Source: Flavobacteriales bacterium UBA952
GTDB taxonomy: Bacteria; Bacteroidota; Bacteroidia; Flavobacteriales_D; Crocinitomicaceae
Assembly (NCBI GenBank): GCA_905182495.1
Contig: CAJJBU010000003.1
Span: forward strand, 62,001-126,000
Length of the DNA: 64,000 nt
Reading direction: 5' to 3'
The notes under the pieces were generated by a model that did not search any database, was not told the origin of the DNA, and worked only from the letters and a program-made list of their open reading frames with translations. The stretch's first letter is position 1. Each line of letters opens with the position of its first letter. This document shows, in pieces, positions 18,656 to 28,540 of the stretch. The position numbers and the translations under genes were made by a program.

Positions 18656-19771
18656 TTGAACGTAGCCATAAATTGTAGACATCTTTTGCCAGGGAAACTC
18701 GAAGGTTTCGGTAATTATACTTTTGAAATCACCAAGCGAATCTGTAATAAGCACCCAGAACATACTTTTTATTTGTTTTTTGATAGGACCTTTGATCCGT
18801 TATATGTTTTTTCTAAAAATTGTATCGCAGTCGTTCTTTCACCTCCCGCTAGACATCCATTTTTAAATATAATTTGGACTCGTTTCTCACTGCATAAAGC
18901 ACTTAAAAAGTATAAAATCGATCTATTTTGGTCTCCTGATGGGATTTGCGATTTACACACGCATATTCCCCAAGTAATCACCTTACATGATTTAAACTTT
19001 GAACATTATCCAGAAGATTCACCCAAATTGGTGAGTTGGTATTACCGTAACTACTATCCTAAATTCGCCAATAAAGCGAATCATATCCTCACCGTTTCAA
19101 ACTATTCAAAAGAAGATATAGTAAATTGCTATGGTATTCATGAAAGAAAAATCAGCGTAATTTACAATGGGGTATCTGAACAATTTAAACCTGTTTTGGA
19201 GGATACTGTTCATAAAACGCAAGCTCAATACACACAAGGCAAACCCTATTTTATTTTTGTAGGCTCTATTCATCCCCGTAAAAACGTAGTAAGACTGATA
19301 AATGCCTTTGAATCATTCTATAAAAAATGCTCTGATTATCATTTATTAATTGTGGGTAGGAATATGTGGAGGAATCAAAAAATGGATGTCCCAACATCTC
19401 TTGAAAAATCCGTTACATTCACTGGGCATGTTGAATCCCATGAGTTAACAAAGCTTATGGGATGTGCATTTGCCTTGGTATACCCTCCCTACTTTGAAGG
19501 CTTTGGAATCCCATTAGTTGAGGCCATGAAATCAGGTGTGCCAATAGTCTCGAGTGACAGAACCTGCCTGCCTGAAATTGCTGGGGATGCCGCACTCTAT
19601 TTTGACCCGTTTAATGAATTAGACATGGCGGAAAAAATGGAAAAAATAAGTAATGAAAACAGCCTGCGAAAAGAGCTTATCGAAAAAGGTAAAATTAAAG
19701 GGGATTCCTATTCGTGGGATCTAGCAGCAAAGAAAACATGGGAAACCCTAGAAAAATTTATAAAGAAATAG
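18656..19771 (+). CDS. Glycosyltransferase family 4-like protein (TTG start)
   Basis: FVGSIHPRKNVVRLINAF, PPYFEGFGIPLVEAMKSGVPIVSSD, LPEIAGDAALYFDP. Confidence 0.9.
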   Translation: MNVAINCRHLLPGKLEGFGNYTFEITKRICNKHPEHTFYLFFDRTFDPLYVFSKNCIAVVLSPPARHPFLNIIWTRFSLHKALKKYKIDLFWSPDGICDLHTHIPQVITLHDLNFEHYPEDSPKLVSWYYRNYYPKFANKANHILTVSNYSKEDIVNCYGIHERKISVIYNGVSEQFKPVLEDTVHKTQAQYTQGKPYFIFVGSIHPRKNVVRLINAFESFYKKCSDYHLLIVGRNMWRNQKMDVPTSLEKSVTFTGHVESHELTKLMGCAFALVYPPYFEGFGIPLVEAMKSGVPIVSSDRTCLPEIAGDAALYFDPFNELDMAEKMEKISNENSLRKELIEKGKIKGDSYSWDLAAKKTWETLEKFIKK

Positions 19772-19772
19772 A

Positions 19773-19780
19773 TACCTTTG
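19773..19780 (+). promoter_or_regulatory. Candidate -7 element (TACCTTTG) for tRNA-Arg
   Basis: Exact TAnnTTTG ending 6 nt upstream of the mature tRNA 5' end. Confidence 0.45.
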
Positions 19781-19786
19781 CACAAA

Positions 19787-19858
19787 GGCCCCATAGTTCA
19801 ATGGATAGAATAGAAGTTTCCTAAACTTTAGATCCAGGTTCGATTCCTGGTGGAGCCA
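19787..19858 (+). tRNA. tRNA-Arg (anticodon CCT)
   Basis: GGCCCCATAGTTCAATGGATAGAATAGAAGTTTCCTAAACTTTAGATCCAGGTTCGATTCCTGGTGGAGCCA; anticodon loop TTCCTAA. One acceptor-stem C-A mismatch. Confidence 0.93.
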
Positions 19859-20026
19859 CTTTTAAAGAACATAAACCCCTTTGTTTACATAGGTTTAAGT
19901 TAATTCTAATCATTGAATCTCTTTTTGCCAATTTCCGGGGGTAATTTAGACCAAAATAACTTATGGACAACTGTAAATCAAGGGACTAGTATTAATAATT
20001 CGTATATTCACTATTAAAAATTGGCA

Positions 20027-20620
20027 ATGAAGAAACTATTAATCATTATAGGCCTTATTTTAACTCCGTATTTTGCCAAATCAACTATTCATGAAATTAA
20101 AGTATGGGATGGTTATATGGAATTTCTTCCAGCATCCTTAGAAATTCAGTTAGGAGATACCATACAATGGCTTCCTTTAGATTTTCCAACCATGGTGCAT
20201 ACGATCACCTCAACAAACATTCCAGCTGGAGCAGATTCTTTTGACGAAATCTGGCAGGCACCAGCAGATACTTTCTTTCAATACGTCCCCCATGTAGCTG
20301 GATTATATGAGTACGTTTGCACACCTCATATCCCCAATGGAATGATTGCCTCCTTTAACGTTGTAGATGGGGCCGCAGGCATCCCTATTGACTTCATGGA
20401 ATCTGAAGTTTTCCTTTATCCAAATCCAGCTAAACAATATATTTGGCTTGTGTCGTCTGATCATCATTTGGAATATAATATCTATTCATATAACGGTACA
20501 CTTGTAATGTCAAGCGAAACGAATAGGTATCTAGATCTATCCTCATATAAAAACGGTTCTTACTTTATTGAGATCATTGGTGACAAACCGAAAGTCCTAA
20601 AATTCAATAAAATCGATTGA
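20027..20620 (+). CDS. Secreted cupredoxin/plastocyanin-like protein with T9SS type A C-terminus
   Basis: Type-1 Cu ligand pattern MVHTITS...YVCTPHIPNGM; C-term VFLYPNPAKQYIWLVSS. The ATG at 20027 is preferred over the TTG at 20021. Confidence 0.82.
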   Translation: MKKLLIIIGLILTPYFAKSTIHEIKVWDGYMEFLPASLEIQLGDTIQWLPLDFPTMVHTITSTNIPAGADSFDEIWQAPADTFFQYVPHVAGLYEYVCTPHIPNGMIASFNVVDGAAGIPIDFMESEVFLYPNPAKQYIWLVSSDHHLEYNIYSYNGTLVMSSETNRYLDLSSYKNGSYFIEIIGDKPKVLKFNKID

Positions 20621-20738
20621 CTTTATTGATTTAAAGCGAGAATTTAAATCTCATAAAAAAACCACAAAAGAATTACCAAGGGGCATCCTCAAAACATGTT
20701 TCATTTTTTTCCATTAACTTTAGTGGAAACGAAATAGC

Positions 20739-21779
20739 ATGGGGAAAATTAAATACTTTGGTGCATACATAACGCCAATACTCGCACTAATAACTTTCAA
20801 TGTTTCCGGAATCTTTGCCTATGCGGGTATATTTTTTCTTTATCTCCTTATTCCTATCCTAGAAAATATTATCCCCAAGGATTCCTATAACTTCAGTAAA
20901 GCCGAAAAACAACTTGCAAAGCATGATTTCTATTATGATTTGATTCTTTATCTACTAGTTCCACTTCACCTTTATGTGATTTATGTGTTTTTGAATACGA
21001 TTTTTGTTTCGGCAGTACCCACCTCGGATCTCATTGCTTATGTTCTGATGATGGGGACATTATTAGGGGTTAACGGCATTAATGGAGGGCATGAATTAGG
21101 TCATAAAACGGATCATCCCTTTAAACTTTTTTTGGCACACATTTTACTTACCACTTCAATTCAAAACCATTTCGTAACCTACCATAATAGTGGTCACCAT
21201 AGGGATGTTGCGACGCCAAACGACTTGACTTCGGCAAAAAAAGGGGATATCTTTTATCTGTTTGCTATTCGATCTCAGATTGGTGGTTACTTTAAAACAT
21301 GGAGACTAGAATCTGAAAAACTAAAAAAACAAGGGAAAAACAAATGGTTTAACCCGATGATTATATACACCCTGATTCCATGGCTATTTCTCTTTCTGAT
21401 TTATAGCTTTTTTGGCACTAAAGTAGCCCTTCTTTATTTTGCGGCAAGTGTTTTTGGCATTTCCATTTTAGAAGCCCAAAATTATTTTTCTCATTATGGA
21501 TTAAGAAGAATTCAAAAAGAAGATGGAAACTATGAAGGTGTAAAAGCGATACATTCTTGGAATTCTGATCATATCTTTGGGCGGGTCCTCTTATTTGAAT
21601 TAACAAGACACTCTGACCATCATTATTTAGGTGCAAAACCCTATCAATTGCTTGAATCTAGAGAAGAAAGCCCTATGCTACCCTTTGGATATCCTGCTAT
21701 GCTCATTTTGTCATACCTCCCTTTTTTGTTTATACCCATTATGGGAAAACAGCTCAAAAAGTACGGAATAGAGTCGTAA
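20739..21779 (+). CDS. alkB: Alkane 1-monooxygenase/membrane fatty acid desaturase-like (AlkB family)
   Basis: AlkB His boxes HELGHK, HNSGHHRDVATPND, LQNYFSHYGL-like EAQNYFSHYGL, HSDHH; several TM helices. Confidence 0.88.
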   Translation: MGKIKYFGAYITPILALITFNVSGIFAYAGIFFLYLLIPILENIIPKDSYNFSKAEKQLAKHDFYYDLILYLLVPLHLYVIYVFLNTIFVSAVPTSDLIAYVLMMGTLLGVNGINGGHELGHKTDHPFKLFLAHILLTTSIQNHFVTYHNSGHHRDVATPNDLTSAKKGDIFYLFAIRSQIGGYFKTWRLESEKLKKQGKNKWFNPMIIYTLIPWLFLFLIYSFFGTKVALLYFAASVFGISILEAQNYFSHYGLRRIQKEDGNYEGVKAIHSWNSDHIFGRVLLFELTRHSDHHYLGAKPYQLLESREESPMLPFGYPAMLILSYLPFLFIPIMGKQLKKYGIES

Positions 21780-21922
21780 ATCCACGGCAAAAAAAGATCG
21801 AGATAGAACGGCTTACATAAATCAATAACTAATGAAAATGATTATCTTACCCTCTATATATAATCACTTTATCCTCAATACATTGTAACGTAATAACTCA
21901 GCGAAAAACATTCATAATACAT

Positions 21923-22879
21923 ATGTCAAAAACAGCTCAATCGTACGCCCTTTATCTATTTGTTTTTATAGTATGTATCTCTTGTTCAAAAGACAAAGTC
22001 CCATTGACCAATTACGAGACTGAAAATGTCCTTATCATCGTGATGGATGGCGCGAGGTACTCAGAAACTGGGGGAGATAGCTCTCATCAAAACACACCTT
22101 ATTTATCTAACGATCTAGCCCCTATGGGTATAATCAATGACAATTTTTATAATAATGGACCAACTTACACCGCAGCAGGCCATACAGCAATGACAACTGG
22201 TATCTATCAAGACATAAACAATAGCGGCCTGGAATCCCCCAATTTACCATCTATATTTCAATACTTTCTTAGGGATAACCCTGAACATCAAGAAGACGCA
22301 TGGATTGTTGCCAGTAAGGGGAAGTTAGAGGTTTTATCGAATTGTAATCAATCAGATTGGCACAATAAGTATAATCCCATGACTAATTGCGGGATAGACG
22401 GATTAGGTTCTGGGAGTGGGTATCGAGAAGATAGCCTAACCTATATTGAGACTTTAAATATTTTACAAACACATGAACCGAAACTAATGCTCGTTAATTT
22501 CAGAGAACCTGATTATTCTGGGCATTCAGGAGATTGGAATAATTACCTTCAAGGGATTATAAAGACCGATGAATACATCTTTAAATTAATTGACTTTATT
22601 GAAAATGATGCGCATTACCAAGGTAAAACTACGGTCTTTGTGACCAACGACCACGGTAGGCATTTGGACAACGTCGCTGAAGGCTATGTTTCTCATGGTG
22701 ACCAATGTGAAGGTTGCAAGCATATTAATTTCTTTACTTATGGGCCTGACTTTAAAAACAACACGGTCATCAATCACCCAAGAGGCTTGATCGATATTCA
22801 AGCAACGATAGCAACCCTATTCCATTTAAATATGCCCTTGGGAGAAGGAAAAGTTATGAACGAGCTGTTTAAAGAATGA
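21923..22879 (+). CDS. Alkaline phosphatase/sulfatase-superfamily lipoprotein
   Basis: Lipobox-like ISCS; VLIIVMDGARYSETG, TYTAAGHTAMTTG, VTNDHGRH. Confidence 0.82.
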   Translation: MSKTAQSYALYLFVFIVCISCSKDKVPLTNYETENVLIIVMDGARYSETGGDSSHQNTPYLSNDLAPMGIINDNFYNNGPTYTAAGHTAMTTGIYQDINNSGLESPNLPSIFQYFLRDNPEHQEDAWIVASKGKLEVLSNCNQSDWHNKYNPMTNCGIDGLGSGSGYREDSLTYIETLNILQTHEPKLMLVNFREPDYSGHSGDWNNYLQGIIKTDEYIFKLIDFIENDAHYQGKTTVFVTNDHGRHLDNVAEGYVSHGDQCEGCKHINFFTYGPDFKNNTVINHPRGLIDIQATIATLFHLNMPLGEGKVMNELFKE

Positions 22880-23215
22880 AACCTCTTTATTTATTAGTTC
22901 CGCATCATCTTTATGTGATTTTTATTTTTCTTCATACGATTTCAAATCCAAAAATTTTATTCCCCAACCTAATTGCATATATCTTAATGATGGGAACAGT
23001 GCTCGGCGTAAATGGAATAAACGGTAGCCATGAACTCGGTCATAAAACAAGGGAACCCTTCAATTTTTTCATGGCTTTTTCACTCACTACATCGATTTAA
23101 AAGCACTTTATGACCTATCAAAATAGTGGACATCATAGAGATGTCGCGACACCGAACGACCTCACTTCTGCAAAACAAGGTGATATCTTCTATCTATTTG
23201 CCTTGGAATCTGAAA
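22876..23215 (+). pseudogene. Truncated, decayed alkB duplicate
   Basis: ORF LYLLVPHHLYVIFIFLHTI...AYILMMGTVLGVNGINGSHELGHKTREPFNFF...LTTSI* continues past an in-frame TAA as KHFMTYQNSGHHRDVATPNDLTSAKQGDIFYLFALESEK, colinear with intact AlkB at 20739-21779. Confidence 0.88.
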
Positions 23216-23259
23216 AAAGCAAGGTTTCGATTCATAACCATAAAAGTCAAGACATAAAA

Positions 23260-23283
23260 AAAGCGCTCCATCTGGAGCGCTTT
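23260..23283. terminator. Bidirectional terminator-like hairpin
   Basis: Perfect inverted repeat AAAGCGCTCCA-TC-TGGAGCGCTTT. Confidence 0.8.
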
Positions 23284-23302
23284 CGATAAATCAATAAGTG
23301 AC

Positions 23303-24910
23303 TTATTTAATGATCACCTTTTTGGTAAACATATGACCGTCAACTTCTACAGAGCAGAAGTACAAACCAGCCTTTAAATTCAAATCAGAAAAAGAAACCA
23401 TAGTAGAGGAAAGGTTCAATTCTGAACGTACCTTCTCTCCAAGAGCAGAATGAATTTCAATAGATTCTATATTCCCCTCTTGCGCTCTAAAAACCAATAC
23501 ATTTGAAGCTGGATTTGGATAAACCTCTAAAGTATTCTTCGTTTCAGACGCTTCTATTGAAGCTAAACCATCAAGATTTGTAGCTCTAACAATTCTTCTA
23601 CAGAAATAACCTAATGTCGTATCAATGTATGCAAATGCTTTTGCTGGACCCATATCTGGGTTCTGCATTAATGCATCATCTGCAATTGTTGTACCTGTTC
23701 CTGCTGGAAAGCCTAAAGAACCCGCAATGAATTCAACAGTTGCCGGATCCCAAAGATCCCAAGGAGATGCTTCGAATGGATTTCCTGTTACATATGGGAA
23801 TACATTATCAACAGGAGCCCCTACAACAGTGTTACCGTAATCTAACATTCCTTCAGCCATAGAAGATGCCGCTTGGGCGCCAAGGGTGTATACGTCACTA
23901 CCTGCATTAACTGGAGCCAAAATATCATTATTACCCAACATGTTTGCCTTAGCCATCACATCGTAAGAACCACTAATGTTTGTTGTAATTAAACCTGCGC
24001 CAGCAACGGAAACATCACCTGTAGTATAAACAGCTACTGGATCAGTTGGGCAATGAACAGCGCACATTGGAATCTCACCAGCCTCAAGCCAACTTAAGTC
24101 TCCAATACCACCACCCATACTACATACCATGTGTACGTCGTTGGAAAAACCTGGGTGATTTACATTATTAAATGCACCACCGTAACCGTCCCAATCACCA
24201 ATTTCTGCAGTATCAATTAGGGCCGTAGTAACTCCTGTTATCTCATCTACAGCTAAGAATTTAGGTAATGTTATTTCTGCATACTTATCTACAGAGGCAT
24301 AACCCAATGCTACCCAACCACCTGAACCTTGTCCAGAAAGAATGATTCTTGAAGTATCGATTCCATAAGCATTTCCGTTTTCATAATCTCTTCTGAAGTA
24401 ACGAACAGCACCTTTTGTATCTTGAATCGCACGATAAACCGCTTTCATTAAACTAGCTCCTCTTTCTGCAGGTGTTGCAGCGCCGGGGTTCCATCCCAAA
24501 CGATATTCAAGGTTTGCCACTACGTAACCGCGTCTCGCATAGCTTTGACAAATCAGTTGTGTTGCAGCATCTTGACGCATACCCGTAGGGTTACCATTGT
24601 AGATGATTGGAGCAAAAGTTCCTGTATGTAATACAATTACTAAGGGTCTTTCAGTTTCCGTATCGCCATCTGGCTGGTATAAATCAAATTCTAATGCAGG
24701 AATATCAGGAATTCCGTCACCGGTAACGTCTGCTCCAGTTGGAACATAAGGGACGCCCTGACTCGCAGCAATCACTGAAAAGTTCATACCGTATTCGATG
24801 TTATTTTCTACTGTAAAGTCTGTAAAGACCTCATCAACGTATCTTACTTGGGCGAAAGAGCTTCCAAGAATTGCTATACAGCTTAAAAAAGGTAGAAGTA
24901 TTTTTTTCAT
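23303..24910 (-). CDS. Secreted alpha/beta hydrolase (carboxylesterase-like) with T9SS type A C-terminus
   Basis: FDLYQPDGDTETERPLVIVLHTGTF, ILSGQGSGGWVALGYAS; C-term VYPNPASNVLVFRAQEGN...KKVIIK. Confidence 0.82.
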   Translation of the reverse strand: MKKILLPFLSCIAILGSSFAQVRYVDEVFTDFTVENNIEYGMNFSVIAASQGVPYVPTGADVTGDGIPDIPALEFDLYQPDGDTETERPLVIVLHTGTFAPIIYNGNPTGMRQDAATQLICQSYARRGYVVANLEYRLGWNPGAATPAERGASLMKAVYRAIQDTKGAVRYFRRDYENGNAYGIDTSRIILSGQGSGGWVALGYASVDKYAEITLPKFLAVDEITGVTTALIDTAEIGDWDGYGGAFNNVNHPGFSNDVHMVCSMGGGIGDLSWLEAGEIPMCAVHCPTDPVAVYTTGDVSVAGAGLITTNISGSYDVMAKANMLGNNDILAPVNAGSDVYTLGAQAASSMAEGMLDYGNTVVGAPVDNVFPYVTGNPFEASPWDLWDPATVEFIAGSLGFPAGTGTTIADDALMQNPDMGPAKAFAYIDTTLGYFCRRIVRATNLDGLASIEASETKNTLEVYPNPASNVLVFRAQEGNIESIEIHSALGEKVRSELNLSSTMVSFSDLNLKAGLYFCSVEVDGHMFTKKVIIK

Positions 24911-24961
24911 ATTAAAAATTTTTTAGTTGGTCTAAGATAGAGAATATTAGGGAAAATCAAC

Positions 24962-27757
24962 TTATTTATCCTTTTTATCTTTCCAATTAAAGGATAGAGA
25001 GGTATAAATCATTCTTCCAATAAACGGGCCCCCATATACTTGTAGGACTTCATTATTTAATAAATTCGAGGCTCCTATTTTGACCGTAAGGTTGGCTTTT
25101 TCAATCTTCTTGTTGATCTGGGCATCAAGTAATCCATAAGAAGGGATGCTACCTGTAAATTGCGGAGACCCCTCATAAATGAAGCCTTCTACCCATTTAT
25201 AATTGACATTAAAACCAAAGCCTTTGACCCTTTTAATACTAAAGTCTCTACCCCGAAATCCTATATTAAACTTATGGGCAGGCGTATTATAGGAAGGAAT
25301 AATCGGGTCATCGGATTCCTTATTCAAAATATTCCAAGAATAATTTCCATTAACAGCATAATGGTCACCTATGTAGTAATTTAATCCAATAGTTGCGCCT
25401 TGGGTTGTAATCGTTTCTTTTGAATTAGTTGCCACACGATAGACATCCTTAATATAAGGCCCATCCTGTAAAATCAAAATATCAGCACCAGTTACATAAC
25501 CGATGAAACTGGTGTAGAAATTAAAATAATAATTCATGTCCAAATAGAGATTTTCAAAGAATACCCCTCGATACCCCACTTCAATAGATTTTACTTTTTC
25601 AGGGGCAATAGGATCTAAATTAAAGTATGACAATGTATCGGGATTTTGAGTATAATAATAATTACGTAATGATTCAATCGTCACTAAGGAATCATAACCA
25701 TTGATGTTTCCAACAAGCTTCGCCCTACCGACATTGTAATACATATATTGATTCAGAAGCGTCGGGTTTCTAATTGCCGAAGTTACGGTTCCCCTCAGTG
25801 AATGTTCTTTGTTCGGTTGCCAGATGAGCGAAGCTGCAGGGGAGGGTAAATAATCAAAGTTTTGATTTTTATCCAGGCGCATCGTTGCTTTAAATATTAA
25901 TTTATCCTCTAAGAATCGCTTTTCAATTCCCGCATAAACACCAAATTCTCTATTAATAATTCTGATTCCTGCGGTATCGCTAAATAAGGCCCCTTCTGAC
26001 CGGGGAGTATAGATTCTTCCATTGGTCCCCACCGTGAACTTCGCAAATTCAGTATCAAAAATCTTTTCACCGTGAACATGGTACAATGCAGATTTGTCTT
26101 GAAGTCGCGAACCTCCTTCCAGAAATGAAGTTTTCATGGTTATATCTGTAAGCAAGGAGTCAAAACGTGCCGTACCGGGTTGGAAATAGGCCAATCCACC
26201 TCCCAAACTTCCGTATTCTTCGTTGGCAAAGGCCTCAGCCTCATTATGCCAAACAGCCATGGCTTCTGGATTTGCATCTACAACAGAATCAATAGCTGCT
26301 ATATCCAATATAGCACCAAGTTGGGGTTCCCAAGTGATGTTCGGGTCTAAATCTCGAACCTGATCGGTAACATTACTGGTCCAGTATTCTCGATAACGAT
26401 TGTACCAATCCCAATCATCACTCGCTGCATCTTGCATCAAAAAAGCAGTCAGTACAGCATCATAAGAATTTCCTGCATCTTCATTAGTTGCGTAAGCACG
26501 AATGAAAAAATCGTCTTTTTTCCTAAGCTCTAATCGGTTCTGAACAAATACAATGTCCTTTAAACTAAATCTGTTGTCTCCTTGATAAACGGTCGTTCCT
26601 GTACCTAAATTAGAAGAGAAAATAAGCTCTACATCCTCCGTAAATAGATAATGAAAAGCTGCCGATGCCTTTAAATTCTTCGTGTCATAATCCACGATGT
26701 CTTTTTCCCAATACCCCGTTCGATGCCATCGCCTCAAGCCAGGAGTCATCCATCTCGACTGCAAATCTAATGCGTTATTTATGTTCGGGGACAAGTTTTC
26801 ATCTCCATATTTATTGACCGCATCATAACCGCCAATATTATTTTGGTCTGTATCAAGACCTTCTACGGAATTTGCATTGTCTGCTACCCAATCGTCCGCA
26901 GACAAATAGGAGAAATTAAGCTTAAATGCAAACTTGTCTTTGCCCTCCTTATTTTGAAATGCCTTTGCATAACGAACAGCATATTCATTTAAAAACCTTT
27001 CACCTCCTTTTACTGATGCGCTAAATCCTTGAAACTTAAATGGGCTTTTGGTATACATACTAATCACCCCATTAAATGCATTGGGGCCATAAAAAGCCGA
27101 GCTTGCTCCGGAAACGACTTCAACCTTCATCAAATCTAGCTCTGAAGCCCCTAAAAAATTACCTAAAGCAAAATTCAACCCAGGAGATGCATTGTCAACA
27201 CCGTCGATGATCTGCAAGGTCCTTACAGGGGAAGTACTATTGAAACCTCTTGTATTTACAACTTTGAAACCTAAGCTTGCCGAAGTCAAATCAACCCCCT
27301 TCATGTGACTCAAGCCTTCGTAAAAATCCGTCGATGGTGATTCCTGTATCTCACTTAAGGACATCGTTTCAATAGACAATGCAGATTCTTTTTCTTTGTC
27401 ACTTGCAAAAGTTCTAACATTAACCGTTCCTAGATCAATTGTATTATTGGTTTTCAACCTAAGCACAAGAGTATCTGTGGGTTTTGAAACTACCGTTTCT
27501 AAATCTAAATACCCAATAAAGGAGCTGACAAGTACAATTGGGAAATCCGTGTTTACTGAAATAGAAAAGGCTCCTTTATCATCTGTAAAAGCACCGGCAT
27601 TTACCCCTTTCACTTTAATTTTAGCACCCTCCATAGGGGCACTTGTATAATCATCCAAAAGTATTCCGGAAACCTGATTCTGAGCAATAGCTAATGATGA
27701 CAAACAAAGGGTGAAAAAGCAAATTAATTGTAAAGTAAAAGTTCTCATTGTATTCAT
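24962..27757 (-). CDS. TonB-dependent receptor with carboxypeptidase-like regulatory domain
   Basis: N-terminal VSGILLDDYTSAPMEGAKIKVKG...GAFTDDKGAFSIS; plug LQIIDGVDNASPG...VEVVSGASSAFYGPNAFNGVI; C-terminal beta-barrel strands. Confidence 0.92.
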   Translation of the reverse strand: MNTMRTFTLQLICFFTLCLSSLAIAQNQVSGILLDDYTSAPMEGAKIKVKGVNAGAFTDDKGAFSISVNTDFPIVLVSSFIGYLDLETVVSKPTDTLVLRLKTNNTIDLGTVNVRTFASDKEKESALSIETMSLSEIQESPSTDFYEGLSHMKGVDLTSASLGFKVVNTRGFNSTSPVRTLQIIDGVDNASPGLNFALGNFLGASELDLMKVEVVSGASSAFYGPNAFNGVISMYTKSPFKFQGFSASVKGGERFLNEYAVRYAKAFQNKEGKDKFAFKLNFSYLSADDWVADNANSVEGLDTDQNNIGGYDAVNKYGDENLSPNINNALDLQSRWMTPGLRRWHRTGYWEKDIVDYDTKNLKASAAFHYLFTEDVELIFSSNLGTGTTVYQGDNRFSLKDIVFVQNRLELRKKDDFFIRAYATNEDAGNSYDAVLTAFLMQDAASDDWDWYNRYREYWTSNVTDQVRDLDPNITWEPQLGAILDIAAIDSVVDANPEAMAVWHNEAEAFANEEYGSLGGGLAYFQPGTARFDSLLTDITMKTSFLEGGSRLQDKSALYHVHGEKIFDTEFAKFTVGTNGRIYTPRSEGALFSDTAGIRIINREFGVYAGIEKRFLEDKLIFKATMRLDKNQNFDYLPSPAASLIWQPNKEHSLRGTVTSAIRNPTLLNQYMYYNVGRAKLVGNINGYDSLVTIESLRNYYYTQNPDTLSYFNLDPIAPEKVKSIEVGYRGVFFENLYLDMNYYFNFYTSFIGYVTGADILILQDGPYIKDVYRVATNSKETITTQGATIGLNYYIGDHYAVNGNYSWNILNKESDDPIIPSYNTPAHKFNIGFRGRDFSIKRVKGFGFNVNYKWVEGFIYEGSPQFTGSIPSYGLLDAQINKKIEKANLTVKIGASNLLNNEVLQVYGGPFIGRMIYTSLSFNWKDKKDK

Positions 27758-27915
27758 TCTTAATTCAGTTGTTTAAATATAAGAAATAATGATGCCTCCA
27801 ATAGGAATCAATCCCTTAGTCTTATAAAAAATGCTAATATTAATAGAATATGACCCCGTTATGGTTAAAAAAAAAGGAGCTTATTAGCGCCTTACTTAGG
27901 GGCTATAAAATCACT

Positions 27916-28518
27916 CTATAAAAAGGTTACACTACCATCTTCAACGTGATAAACGGCTCCAATAATCTTAATGCTTCCTTCCTTTTCAAGATCGGATAAC
28001 ATTGTGCTCTTTGACCTGATTTCAATTATAGATTGGCGAACATTGGACTTGGTTACCTCTTCTACATCAACAGCACCTGTTCGCTCTTTAACTTCGTTTA
28101 TTGCAGGCTTTATTTTACTCAATAATGCCGTAATATTACCGAGTTCGACTCCCTGACAAGCAGCGGTTACCGCACCGCATTTAGTGTGCCCCAGAACAAG
28201 AATAGCTTTTGAGCCTGCCACACCACACGCATATTCTATAGACCCAAGGACATCTTCATTTACAACATTTCCAGCAACTCTCGCACTAAAAATATCTCCA
28301 ATTCCTTGATCAAAAGTTAACTCTACTGGTACTCTTGAATCAATACAGCTTAAAACAACAGCATATGGGTTTTGACCTCCACTTGTTGCAAGAACTTGTG
28401 CATGCAAATCACGATTTAGTACATTCTTATTTAGAAACCTTTGGTTTCCTTCCGTTAACATCTCGATTGCCTTATTTGGTGTGATGCCCTCTTGCATTTC
28501 TTTTGTTATTGATGACAT
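27916..28518 (-). CDS. Beta-class carbonic anhydrase
   Basis: VLSCIDSRVPVE and VLGHTKCGAV metal-ligand motifs intact. Confidence 0.94.
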   Translation of the reverse strand: MSSITKEMQEGITPNKAIEMLTEGNQRFLNKNVLNRDLHAQVLATSGGQNPYAVVLSCIDSRVPVELTFDQGIGDIFSARVAGNVVNEDVLGSIEYACGVAGSKAILVLGHTKCGAVTAACQGVELGNITALLSKIKPAINEVKERTGAVDVEEVTKSNVRQSIIEIRSKSTMLSDLEKEGSIKIIGAVYHVEDGSVTFL

Positions 28519-28540
28519 AATTTGTAATATTTTATTTTAA

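Noticed and set aside
22876-23100. Independent small AlkB-like functional gene
   Set aside because: Homology continues past the stop codon and contains a deletion, so it is better explained as a pseudogene fragment.
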